64,000 nt of DNA from Actinosynnema sp. ALI-1.44 (GTDB lineage Bacteria > Actinomycetota > Actinomycetes > Mycobacteriales > Pseudonocardiaceae). The notes under the pieces were generated by a model, which made no database searches, was not told where the DNA came from, and saw only the letters and a list, made by a program, of their open reading frames with translations. The position numbers and the translations under genes are program-made. The DNA lies in the NCBI RefSeq assembly GCF_001984155.1, contig NZ_MTQO01000043.1, positions 248,001 through 312,000 on the forward strand, read 5' to 3'. Below are positions 8,542 through 16,738 of the stretch, one piece after another (position 1 is the first letter of the stretch; each line of letters begins with the position of its first letter).

Positions 8542-9225
8542 TCACGGCAGGGTGTTCCGGTCGTCCCTTTGCCGTGGCCGCACCAACCCGTTCTCGTACG
8601 CGAAGACCACCAACTGTGCCCGGTCACGTGCTTTCGTCTTGCTCAGCGCGCGGCTGACGTGGGTCTTGGCCGTGGTCAGGCTGATCACCATGTGCGCGGC
8701 GATCTCGTCATTGGACATCCCCATTCCGACGAGGCGCACGACCTCGGTCTCCCGCTTGGTCAGCACGCTCGCGTCGGTGTTCGGCCGCGGGGTGGCCGGG
8801 TGGGCGACGAACTCGGCGATCAGCCGCTTGGTGATCTTCGGCGACAGCAGGGCGTCGCCGTTGACCACTGTGCGCACCGCGCGCAGCAGTTCGTCGGGTT
8901 CGCAGTCCTTGACGAGGAAACCGGACGCGCCCGCGCGCAGCGCGGCGAACACGTACTCGTCGAGCGCGTAGTTGGTCAGGATGATCACGCGGATGCCTGC
9001 GAGGTCGGGGTCGTCGGCGATCGTCTTGGTCGCCTCGATGCCGTTGACGTCCGGCATCTGCACGTCGACCAGTGCCACGTCGGGCCGCAGCCGCGCGGCC
9101 GCCGCCACCGCCGCTCTCCCGTCGCCCGCCTCGCCGACCACGGTGATGTCGGGCTCGCTGTCCAACAGCGCGCGGAAGCTGGCTCTGAGCAACGGCTGGT
9201 CGTCGACCAGCAGAACCCGGATCAT
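8542..9225 (-). CDS. NarL/LuxR-type response regulator
   Basis: A 227-residue two-domain regulator. The receiver (1-120) has the acidic pair in LLVDDQ, the phospho-acceptor Asp in VALVDVQMPDVNG and the conserved Lys in GFLVKD. The C terminus is a GerE/LuxR helix-turn-helix (LTKRETEVVRLVGMGMSNDEIA, then TAKTHVSRALSK). The ATG overlaps the stop of the sensor kinase gene by 4 bp, so the two are translated together. The pair is divergent from the MMPL transporter operon, the usual arrangement for a local regulator, with two palindromes in the shared promoter region. Confidence 0.95.
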   Translation of the reverse strand: MIRVLLVDDQPLLRASFRALLDSEPDITVVGEAGDGRAAVAAAARLRPDVALVDVQMPDVNGIEATKTIADDPDLAGIRVIILTNYALDEYVFAALRAGASGFLVKDCEPDELLRAVRTVVNGDALLSPKITKRLIAEFVAHPATPRPNTDASVLTKRETEVVRLVGMGMSNDEIAAHMVISLTTAKTHVSRALSKTKARDRAQLVVFAYENGLVRPRQRDDRNTLP

Positions 9226-10406
9226 GCCGTTCCCCCGTTGTCGTCTTCGGATCGACCGAGGGGGAGGACGGCCTTCACCGCGAATCCGCGGGTCGGTCTG
9301 GGACCCACCTCGAACTCGCCGCCCAGTGCCGCGACGCGTTCCCGCATCCCCCTGATCCCCACTCCCTCACGCACGACGCTGCTCGAGTCCGCTTCGCCGT
9401 CGTCTTCGATGCGCACAGTGACCTTGTCATAGTCGTACCGCACGTCGACCGAGACGGTGGAAGCTCGCGAGTGCCGCGCGGCGTTGGTGAGCGACTCCTG
9501 GACGATCCGGTAGGCGGCGAGATCGACGTGCTGAGAGACCGCAGGGCTGTCGCCGGACACGGTCACCTTCACCGCCACCCCCTGCTGTTCGCTCGCCTTG
9601 ACCAAGTCCGGCAGTTGCCGCAGGGAGTGCGGCCGTTCCGGCTCGTCGTCGTGGCGCAGCACCTCCAGCGCCGAGCGGAGTTCGCCCATGGCCTGCTTGC
9701 TGGCGTCCTTCACGGCGAACAGGGCGGTGCGGGAGCGGTCCGGGTCTCGGTCGAACAGGTGCGCCGCCACGTTGATCTGGGCGTTCACCAGTGAGATGGC
9801 GTGTGTGAGGCTGTCGTGCAACTCGCGGGCGATGCGCAGCCGCTCCTCGGTGGCGCGGAGTTTCGCGGCTTCCTCCTTGGTGCGCAGCGCGTCCACCGCC
9901 CGCTGTTCGACCTCGTTGAGGTACGCCTTGCGCTGCCGTGCCGTCTCCGCCGCGACGATCACCGCGGCGAACCAGCCGCCCACCCACAGCGGTCCGTCGA
10001 ACGCCTGCCGGTCCGGCAGTCCCGCCGGGCGGAAGCTGATCAGCAGCAGGCCCGCGCACAGCGCGGCACCGGAGACCAACGCCGTCCAGCGCGCGCCCAA
10101 AGCGGCCACTGTGTACAGAGAAACCAAAGCCGCACTCGGTTGGAAGAATCCGGGATAGGCGAAGTAGTAGTAGACGATCGTGGCGAGCGAGGTCACCGCG
10201 AGCACCGCGGTCGGAGCCACGCGACGGAACGCGAGCGTCAGTCCGGACACGATCAACAGCGTGTACCCGAGCGGGTCGAGCTGGATCTCGATCCCCTGGC
10301 CGCGAGGCACGAGCGGAGTACCGATGACGAGGAACAACGTCAACCCGGCTGCGAACGCCGGATCACGCCAGTCCATTCGCGTCAGCCGGATCGATCGCAT
10401 GGTCAC
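9222..10406 (-). CDS. NarL-family sensor histidine kinase
   Basis: A 394-residue membrane kinase. About five hydrophobic helices lie in the first ~165 residues and there is little extracytoplasmic sequence, so it may sense an event in the membrane. HisKA_3 dimerisation follows with the phospho-acceptor in RIARELHDSLTHAIS, then an HATPase_c domain with DDGE and GIRGMRERVAALGGE. This is the standard partner of NarL-type regulators and is co-translated with the gene at 8542-9225. The nearest divergent genes are a transporter and a copper oxidase, so envelope stress or an exported lipid is a plausible signal, but this is inference. Confidence 0.93.
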   Translation of the reverse strand: MTMRSIRLTRMDWRDPAFAAGLTLFLVIGTPLVPRGQGIEIQLDPLGYTLLIVSGLTLAFRRVAPTAVLAVTSLATIVYYYFAYPGFFQPSAALVSLYTVAALGARWTALVSGAALCAGLLLISFRPAGLPDRQAFDGPLWVGGWFAAVIVAAETARQRKAYLNEVEQRAVDALRTKEEAAKLRATEERLRIARELHDSLTHAISLVNAQINVAAHLFDRDPDRSRTALFAVKDASKQAMGELRSALEVLRHDDEPERPHSLRQLPDLVKASEQQGVAVKVTVSGDSPAVSQHVDLAAYRIVQESLTNAARHSRASTVSVDVRYDYDKVTVRIEDDGEADSSSVVREGVGIRGMRERVAALGGEFEVGPRPTRGFAVKAVLPLGRSEDDNGGTA

Positions 10407-10639
10407 AAAACTAGCGCATGGCTGTTGCGGCGGGTGTGATACGTAGCCCGCTAACCCTTCCGGTGAAGTACTTCTCGACTACATCCCCGGGAGTACTCCG
10501 CCGGGGGTGGTGGTGTTCACCCCCGGATCGGGACCAGCCGGAACTGTCTGCCCAGGCACGACGCGGAGACTGACCGGGAACAAGGAAGCTTGGGGCTCAA
10601 GGACAGACACGCTGTCGCTGAGCGTCAGGAGCCCGAATC
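10407..10639. promoter_or_regulatory. Divergent promoter region with two AGTACT palindromes
   Basis: This is the 233-bp gap between the sensor kinase and the MMPL transporter. It contains two 10-bp palindromes, GAAGTACTTC (10465-10474) and GGAGTACTCC (10490-10499), with the shared core G-purine-AGTACT-pyrimidine-C, centred 25 bp apart. They are the best candidates for binding sites of the adjacent response regulator. No coding capacity with actinobacterial codon bias is visible here. Confidence 0.45.
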
Positions 10640-12754
10640 GTGCGCGCTGTACTGGCTCTGCCCGCGGGCCGAGTCGCCAAGTGGGTTGTGCTCGTGGTGT
10701 GGGTCTTGATCATGGTCGCTGTCTTCCCGTTGGCGTCGAAGCTGTTCTCCTCGACCAACAACAGCCTCGTCGGCTACCTGTCGCGTGGTGCGGAGTCCAC
10801 ACAGGTCGAGGAGCTCAAGAAGCAGTTGTCCACGGGTTCGGGCCAGCGCGTCGTCGTCGTGTACGAGCGCGCCGGCGGTATCCGGGACGAGGACACCGCG
10901 AAGGCGAAGACGGACTTGGCCGAGGTCGTGCGGCGCTATCCGGCGAACGCCGGGACCGCGTCGTCCGTGACCCCGTCGGGCGACGGCTCCGCCCTGGTCT
11001 TCGGCTTCACCCTGCCGTCGGGTGACCCCGCCAAGGAAGGGGCGAACACCGGGAAAGCCGTCGACGAGACCCGTGAGCTGGTCGGGCAGGGCAAGGACGG
11101 TCTGACGGTCAGGGTCGGCGGTCCCGGCGGCGTCCTGGCCGACCAGTTGAAGAGCTTCGGAGGTCTGCACACCACTGTGCTGCTGGCGACGATCGCCGTC
11201 GTCGCCTTGCTGCTGCTGATCATCTACCGCAGTCCCGTCCTGTGGATCGCGCCGTTGATCAGCGTCGCGTTCGCCGCGCAGGGCGGACAGGCGGTCGCGG
11301 CGGCGATCGCGCGGCACACCGGTTTCACAGTCACGTCGGGAAGTGCGTTCGTCCTCGTGGTCCTGACCTACGGCGCCGGAACGGACTACGCGTTGCTGCT
11401 GATCGCCAGATACCGCGAGGAACTACGCAGGCACGAGGATCGGCACGACGCCATGAAAGCCGCGCTGCGGCGCAGCGGGCCGGCGATCATCGCGTCGGCG
11501 GCGACCGTGGGGATCGCTTTGCTGTGCCTGCTGTTCGCGTCGATGAACGCCAACAGGGCGCTGGGGCCGGTCGGGTTCGGCGGCATCGCTTTCGCTTTGC
11601 TCGCCACGATGACGTTGCTGCCCGCGGTGCTGGTCATCTGCGGTCGCTGGGTGATGTGGCCTGCCATCCCACGGCCCGGCGGGCAGCCGGAGTCGAAGGA
11701 CGAACACCGGATGTGGCACCGCATCGGCGATGCCATCGAACGCCGCCCGCGCAAGGCGTGGATCGGTACCCTGGTCCTGCTCGGCGCGCTCGCCGCGGGG
11801 CTGTTCACCATGAACCTCGGCCTCAAGGAGGTCGACGGCTTCACCGGCAAGCCGGAAGCCGTTGAGGCACAGGAGTTGTTGCTGGCGCACTACCCGCCTG
11901 GCATCACCAGGCCGGTGCAGGTGATCAGCAACACCGGCCAACTCGACGCGGTTCTCGGGGTCGTGCGGGACACGCCAGGCGTGGCGAACGCCGTCGTGAC
12001 CGGGAAGAACGACACCATCGGCCAGATCACCACGACGTTGCGGTTCGCGCCGGACACGCGGGAGGAGACCGGCACCCTGCACTCGCTACGGGACCGGGTG
12101 CACCAGGTGCGGGGTGCGAACGCGCTCGTCGGTGGTCACAGCGCCATCCTGATCGACGTCGCGGAGTCCAACCTCGACGACGCCAAGGTCGTCATCCCGT
12201 TGGTGCTGTTGACGATCTTGATCGTGCTGATGGTGTTGCTGCGCGCGGTCGTCGCCCCGCTCGTGCTGATCGCGACGGTGGTGATCTCGTTCGCCACGAC
12301 ACTGGGTCTGTCCGCCGTGGTGTTCCAGGAGCTGTTCGGATTCGCCGGGGTCGACGCGACGCTTCCGTTGCAGGCGTTCGTGTTCCTCGTGGCGCTTGGA
12401 GTGGACTACAACATCTTCCTGATGGGAAGGGCCCAGGAGGAGGCCCGCGGGATCGGCACGACGGCCGGGATGCGCAAGGCGCTCGCGGCGACAGGGGGCG
12501 TGATCACCTCGGCGGGTGTGGTGCTGGCGGCGACCTTCGCGGTCCTCGTCTCGCTGCCGCTGGTCGCCTGGGTGCAGATCGGCTTCGTCGTGGCGCTCGG
12601 CGTCGTCATCGACACGGTCGTGGTCAGGACCGTGCTCGTCCCGGCGACGACCATGGATTTGGGGGACCGGGCCTGGTGGCCCGGCAACCGGGTGGGACGA
12701 GTTGCCGTACCGCGCAGTCGGTACGACCGAATCGGAGCGGAAAGAGATGGATGA
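10640..12754 (+). CDS. MMPL/RND-family transporter
   Basis: A 704-residue, 11-12-helix membrane protein starting at GTG. It has the two-fold MMPL plan: an N-terminal helix, an extracytoplasmic loop, then a helix bundle with GTDYALLLIARYREELR, repeated in the second half as LVALGVDYNIFLMGRAQEEAR. The GTDY/GVDY motif carries the proton-relay aspartates of MmpL/RND exporters. Family members export lipids, siderophores or drugs across the cell envelope using the proton gradient. The last 8 bp overlap the next gene, and the operon continues to a membrane protein and a multicopper oxidase. The divergent two-component system probably controls it. Confidence 0.93.
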   Translation: MRAVLALPAGRVAKWVVLVVWVLIMVAVFPLASKLFSSTNNSLVGYLSRGAESTQVEELKKQLSTGSGQRVVVVYERAGGIRDEDTAKAKTDLAEVVRRYPANAGTASSVTPSGDGSALVFGFTLPSGDPAKEGANTGKAVDETRELVGQGKDGLTVRVGGPGGVLADQLKSFGGLHTTVLLATIAVVALLLLIIYRSPVLWIAPLISVAFAAQGGQAVAAAIARHTGFTVTSGSAFVLVVLTYGAGTDYALLLIARYREELRRHEDRHDAMKAALRRSGPAIIASAATVGIALLCLLFASMNANRALGPVGFGGIAFALLATMTLLPAVLVICGRWVMWPAIPRPGGQPESKDEHRMWHRIGDAIERRPRKAWIGTLVLLGALAAGLFTMNLGLKEVDGFTGKPEAVEAQELLLAHYPPGITRPVQVISNTGQLDAVLGVVRDTPGVANAVVTGKNDTIGQITTTLRFAPDTREETGTLHSLRDRVHQVRGANALVGGHSAILIDVAESNLDDAKVVIPLVLLTILIVLMVLLRAVVAPLVLIATVVISFATTLGLSAVVFQELFGFAGVDATLPLQAFVFLVALGVDYNIFLMGRAQEEARGIGTTAGMRKALAATGGVITSAGVVLAATFAVLVSLPLVAWVQIGFVVALGVVIDTVVVRTVLVPATTMDLGDRAWWPGNRVGRVAVPRSRYDRIGAERDG

Positions 12755-13271
12755 GATGAGGCAGCGTCCAGGCGCACAGGATGTGCTCCATGCCGAGGAG
12801 GGGGCGCCGTCCGGTACCGCGGCGACATCGCGGATCACCGCGAGGTCCCAGCGGTGGAACCGGCAGATCATACTGTGGCTGCGGGTTTTCCTCGTCGCGT
12901 TCCTGATCGACATGCTGGTCCAGGTGGGGCTGGCCGCACTGTTCATCACCGGCGACGTCGCGCTGCTGAAGTGGCACGACAACAACGCGAACATCATCCT
13001 GAGCACCCTGCTGTTCTTCGCGTTGATCCCGGCCGTCCTGCTGTGGCGGCCCGCGCGGGGCAGTTCCGGGCCCACGTGGTGGATCGTGGTGCTGTTCCTG
13101 TTGATCGAGACGCAGAAGACGCTGGGGTACCTGCGGTTGATCGGCCCGCACATCATGATCGGCGTCGGAATCTTCGGCTTGTCCGTCGGCCTCGTGGTGT
13201 GGGCAGTGATGTACAAGCACGACCCGTACAAGCGCGAAGCCAGGATCCAGACGAAGAAGGCCAAGAAATGA
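12747..13271 (+). CDS. Small four-helix membrane protein
   Basis: A 174-residue protein that I cannot assign to a named family. After ~40 polar residues there are four hydrophobic segments, starting with ILWLRVFLVAFLIDMLVQV, and the protein ends in a Lys/Arg-rich cytoplasmic tail. The third helix pair resembles small membrane accessory proteins. It overlaps the MMPL stop by 8 bp and its own stop overlaps the oxidase start (ATGA), so all three proteins are co-translated and may form an envelope complex. Confidence 0.75.
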   Translation: MDEMRQRPGAQDVLHAEEGAPSGTAATSRITARSQRWNRQIILWLRVFLVAFLIDMLVQVGLAALFITGDVALLKWHDNNANIILSTLLFFALIPAVLLWRPARGSSGPTWWIVVLFLLIETQKTLGYLRLIGPHIMIGVGIFGLSVGLVVWAVMYKHDPYKREARIQTKKAKK

Positions 13272-14872
13272 AGCGGCGCGACACACCACAACTCGGCCGC
13301 CGCCGGTTCCTCGGCCTGCTCGGTGCGTCGGGCCTCGTCGCCGTGACAACGGGCATCGCGGGCTGCGGGAATCGCGCGGGTGGGCAGGTGTTGTCCGGGC
13401 CCGGCAAGGTCCTGGCGAGCAAACTGCCGTTGCCCGCGAAGTTCGAGCGGCCCCTGACGGTGCCGCCGGTGGTGCGGCCGGTCCGCACGGACCGCGGCGC
13501 CGACTACTACGAACTGGTGCAACGCCTGGGCGACGTCGAGATCCTGCCCGGTCGCAGGACGCAGGTGATGGGGTTCGACGGGCGGTTCCCCGGGCCGACG
13601 TTCGAGACCCGGCGTGACCGGCGTGCGGTCGTGCGGATCTCGAACGAGCTCCCGGTGCCGACGTCCACGCACCTGCACGGCGGCGTGACCGACCCGGATT
13701 CGGACGGATATCCCACGGATCTGGTCCTGCCCGGGGGATATCCGGTGCACGAGATGCACGGCGGGCACTCGGAGCACATGGCCAAGCCGGAGGACTACAC
13801 CTTCCACCAGGTCAGCAAGACCCACGTGTACGACCTGCCGCAACGCGCGGCCACGCTGTGGTACCACGACCACCGGATGGACTTCTCCGGCCCGCAGGTC
13901 TACCACGGTTTGGCGGGGATGTTCCTCGTGCGGGACGCCGAGGAGGACGCTCTGCCGTTGCCCAAGGGGGACAAGGAACTCCCATTGATGATTTGCGACC
14001 GGTCGTTCAACGAGGACGGTTCGTTCAACTACCCGGCGCTCGACCGCAGGCTGAAGTCGTTGCCGGGAGTGGAGGACGACTACATGGACGGCGTGCTCGG
14101 CGACGTGATGCTGGTCAACGGCACGCCGTGGCCGACGCACGACGTGGCGAACACGCGGTACCGCCTGCGGTTGCTCAACGCCTGCAACGCACGCAGGCTG
14201 GAGCTGGCGTTGAGCCGGGCGCCGAAGGAAGGCGCGCCGTTCGTCCAGATCGGCAGCGACGGCGGCCTGCTGGAGAAGCCGCAGGACATGACGACCCTGC
14301 CGATGTCACCGGCGGAACGGTACGACGTGATCGTCGACTTCTCGAAGTTCGACGTCGGCACCGAGGTGGTCCTGGCCAACGTGGCGGGCGCGGACTCGAC
14401 CGCCGAGGTCATGCGCTTCCGGGTGACCAGGCAGGAGACCGACAGGAGCTCGATCCCGGACCGGCTGTCGCACTTCGAGAAGCTCGACCGGTCGCAGGCG
14501 GTTGCCACGCGGTCGTTCGACTTCCGCAGGGGAGCGACCAACCAGGACCACGACTGGACGATCAACGGCCGCGGGTTCACCGTGTCGGCCTACGAGGCCG
14601 AGCCCAGGATGGACACGGTGGAGCTGTGGAAGTTCACGAGCGACTTCCACCACCCCGTGCACGTCCACCTTGGACACTTCCAGGTGGTGTCGCGCAACGG
14701 CGGCGCGCCGGAGCCGCGGGACGCGGGCTGGAAGGACACAGTGGACGTCCGGCCGTTCGGTGTGGTCGAGGTGCTGGTGAAGTTCACCCACTTCAAGGGG
14801 CGGTACATGATCCACTGCCACAACCTCGAACACGAGGACATGGCGATGATGGTGAACTTCCGGACGACCTGA
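13268..14872 (+). CDS. Tat-exported multicopper oxidase
   Basis: A 534-residue three-cupredoxin oxidase. The N terminus has a twin-arginine signal (RRRFLGLLGASGLV) followed by a Gly-Cys (AGCGN) that could be lipidated. All four copper-binding motifs are present: HLHGG, WYHDHRM, HPVHVHLGHF, and HCHNLEHEDMAMM near the C terminus, which carries the type-1 Cys, His and axial Met. It should therefore oxidise a substrate outside the membrane with O2 reduced to water, as in CotA/bilirubin oxidase or phenoxazinone synthase relatives. It is the last gene of the MMPL operon. The substrate is unknown; oxidation of a compound exported by MMPL, or Cu(I)/Mn(II) detoxification, are alternatives. Confidence 0.92.
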   Translation: MKRRDTPQLGRRRFLGLLGASGLVAVTTGIAGCGNRAGGQVLSGPGKVLASKLPLPAKFERPLTVPPVVRPVRTDRGADYYELVQRLGDVEILPGRRTQVMGFDGRFPGPTFETRRDRRAVVRISNELPVPTSTHLHGGVTDPDSDGYPTDLVLPGGYPVHEMHGGHSEHMAKPEDYTFHQVSKTHVYDLPQRAATLWYHDHRMDFSGPQVYHGLAGMFLVRDAEEDALPLPKGDKELPLMICDRSFNEDGSFNYPALDRRLKSLPGVEDDYMDGVLGDVMLVNGTPWPTHDVANTRYRLRLLNACNARRLELALSRAPKEGAPFVQIGSDGGLLEKPQDMTTLPMSPAERYDVIVDFSKFDVGTEVVLANVAGADSTAEVMRFRVTRQETDRSSIPDRLSHFEKLDRSQAVATRSFDFRRGATNQDHDWTINGRGFTVSAYEAEPRMDTVELWKFTSDFHHPVHVHLGHFQVVSRNGGAPEPRDAGWKDTVDVRPFGVVEVLVKFTHFKGRYMIHCHNLEHEDMAMMVNFRTT

Positions 14873-14878
14873 CCCACA

Positions 14879-15643
14879 TCATGTGCCGGGGGCGTAGTGG
14901 ATGACCGTGCTGATGGCGGCGAGCGGCACCTCGCGGGTGCCGAAACCCCTGTCCACGCTCCAGTTGTACTCCTGCACTGTCACGGTCGTGCCATCGGCAG
15001 CTGTACTGTTCACCGCGGTGATGTAAGCGACGTGTCCGAGGTCGGACGCGCCACCGGCGCTGGCTTCCCAGTGGGCGATGGCGCCGACTTCCGGCGTCCG
15101 GTCGACCCGGTAGCCCAGTCGGACCGCGTTGTCGTTCCACAGGTGCGCGTTGCCCCAGTAGCCCTGGATTCCGTTGCGCCAGCCGTTGTTGTGGAAGTAG
15201 CCGGCCAGCTGCTCCATCCGCCACGCGACCCACGACGTGCACTGGCCCGCGTACATCCGCCAGCGGTCGACTGTGTCCGCTTGGCCGCGGTACGGGTAGT
15301 CGTCCGTGGTGGGCCGTGCGCCCGTGGGGCCGCATTCGGGTTCGGCCGCGTCGGGCTTCCCGCTGGTGACGAACGCGTTCGCCACCCATGAGCCGTCGGC
15401 GAGCTTGTTCCAGACGTTCGACGCCCCCCTTTTGCCCGCGACGGGTTCGGCTCGGGTCGTGCAGGCGATGACCACGCTCTGCCCGTTGGCCGCGCTGCCT
15501 GTGACGCCGTACTGCGTGCCGGGGCCGTAACGCAGCTTGACCTGGTCACCGTTGATGTCGATCTTGGCTGGTGTCGCCGCCTGGGTGGCCGGGGCTCCCA
15601 GCACGGCAAGACACAGGGTGGCGAGCAGGACCATGGACCGCAT
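14879..15643 (-). CDS. Secreted SH3-CHAP domain protein (amidase/endopeptidase-like)
   Basis: The start was set at MRSMVLLATL (ATG 15643) because it begins a clear Sec signal peptide ending near TQAATP. The mature part has an SH3b-like region (VKLRYGPGTQYGV...SWVANAFV), then a CHAP domain with the nucleophile in GQCTSWVAWRM and the His in LGHVAYI; a downstream EYNW supplies the usual polar third residue. CHAP proteins cleave peptidoglycan cross-bridges or amide links. The total is 254 residues. It is convergent with the multicopper oxidase (6-bp gap). A 19-bp palindrome lies 39-57 bp upstream of the start. Confidence 0.88.
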   Translation of the reverse strand: MRSMVLLATLCLAVLGAPATQAATPAKIDINGDQVKLRYGPGTQYGVTGSAANGQSVVIACTTRAEPVAGKRGASNVWNKLADGSWVANAFVTSGKPDAAEPECGPTGARPTTDDYPYRGQADTVDRWRMYAGQCTSWVAWRMEQLAGYFHNNGWRNGIQGYWGNAHLWNDNAVRLGYRVDRTPEVGAIAHWEASAGGASDLGHVAYITAVNSTAADGTTVTVQEYNWSVDRGFGTREVPLAAISTVIHYAPGT

Positions 15644-15681
15644 AGCGCATTCCCGACCTTCGACCGTGCCGACGTATCCGC

Positions 15682-15700
15682 CGATCATCCGGGATGATCG
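15682..15700. promoter_or_regulatory. 19-bp palindrome upstream of the CHAP gene
   Basis: CGATCATCC and its exact inverse GGATGATCG are separated by one base. The element lies 39-57 bp upstream of the CHAP start codon and also 54 bp before the stop of the CNNM gene upstream. A one-base spacer is too tight for an RNA hairpin loop of this stem, so a protein-binding operator is more likely than a terminator. Confidence 0.45.
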
Positions 15701-15736
15701 TCCACTTGGCACGTTGAAACCCGGTCGGGTGTGTTC

Positions 15737-16738
15737 TCATGCCACCGGAAGCAGCTGGTTGAGCACGTCGTCCAGCGTGACGATGCCCTCGATCCCGTCG
15801 TCCGCCTTGACCACCGCCAAGTGGTTGCGGGTCTCCCGCATCGTGCTGAGCGCCGCGTAGATCGGCGTCCGCGCGTCCAGCGTGAGCACAGGCCGCATCA
15901 ACGCCTGAGCCGTCGTCGCGGCGGGCCGCAGCAGGGCGTCACGCACGTGCACGACACCGACCGGGTGTCCCTCGGACTGGACCACCAGCCTGAGATGCCC
16001 GCTGGCCCGCGCCGCTGCCCTGATCTGCGCGCAGGTCACGTCCGGCGCGACGGACGTCGGGTCGGGACGCACGATGTCCCGCAACGGCCGTGAGTTCAGC
16101 TCCAGCGCGGTGGCCAGCTGCTCGTGCCGCGAGTCGTCCAGCGCCCCCGCCTTCGCGGAGTGGTCGAGCAGTTGGCGCAGGTCGTCCGGGCCGCGGCCCG
16201 CGCTGACCTCGTCGACGGGCTCGACGCCGAACCGGCGCAGGAACCAGTTCGCCATGCTGTTGAGCCCCAGCAGGAGCGGGCGCGTCAGCCACATGAAGAC
16301 CCGCATCGGCAACGCGAGAACGGTCGCCGACAGCTCAGGATGCGCGATGGCCCACGATTTCGGCGCCATCTCCCCGACGACGAGGTGCACGAACGTGACG
16401 ACGACCAGAGCCAGGACGAAGGAGATCACGTCCGCGGTGACCTCGGACAGTCCCAAGCCGATCACCATCGGCGCCATCATGTTGTGCACAGCCGGTTTCG
16501 ACACCGCGCCGAGCACGAGCGTGCACAGCGTGATGCCCAGCTGGGACCCGGCCAGTACCAGCGACAGCTCACGTGAACTGCGCAACGCCGCACGAGCCGA
16601 CAAACTCGACCCGGCCGATTCCTCGAGCCGATACTGCCTGGCCGCCACCAGGGCGAACTCCACGGCTACGAAGAAGGCGCTCAACGCGACGGCACCGACT
16701 GAGATCAGCAACGCCAACCACGTGCTCAGGCCGCTCAT
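15737..16738 (-). CDS. CNNM/CorC-type membrane protein (DUF21 + CBS)
   Basis: A 333-residue protein. The start at MSGLSTWLALL (ATG 16738) overlaps the stop of the upstream paralogue. Residues 1-~185 are the DUF21/CNNM domain with four helices (VAVEFALVAAR, SQLGITLCTLVLGAVSKPA, VHLVVGEMAPKSWAI), followed by two CBS motifs to the C terminus. There is no C-terminal CorC_HlyC transporter-associated domain, unlike its neighbour. The family is linked to Mg2+/Co2+ efflux and cation homeostasis. Tandem long/short pairs like this are common in actinomycetes and probably act as a heterodimer. Confidence 0.92.
   Translation of the reverse strand: MSGLSTWLALLISVGAVALSAFFVAVEFALVAARQYRLEESAGSSLSARAALRSSRELSLVLAGSQLGITLCTLVLGAVSKPAVHNMMAPMVIGLGLSEVTADVISFVLALVVVTFVHLVVGEMAPKSWAIAHPELSATVLALPMRVFMWLTRPLLLGLNSMANWFLRRFGVEPVDEVSAGRGPDDLRQLLDHSAKAGALDDSRHEQLATALELNSRPLRDIVRPDPTSVAPDVTCAQIRAAARASGHLRLVVQSEGHPVGVVHVRDALLRPAATTAQALMRPVLTLDARTPIYAALSTMRETRNHLAVVKADDGIEGIVTLDDVLNQLLPVA

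Noticed and set aside
7968-8657. 229-residue alternative plus-strand frame
   Set aside because: Ser/Pro/Arg-rich shadow; the frame of 7586-8533 has the better third-position bias.
12086-14140. 684-residue minus-strand open frame
   Set aside because: Antisense of MMPL/oxidase genes, which have complete catalytic motifs on the plus strand.
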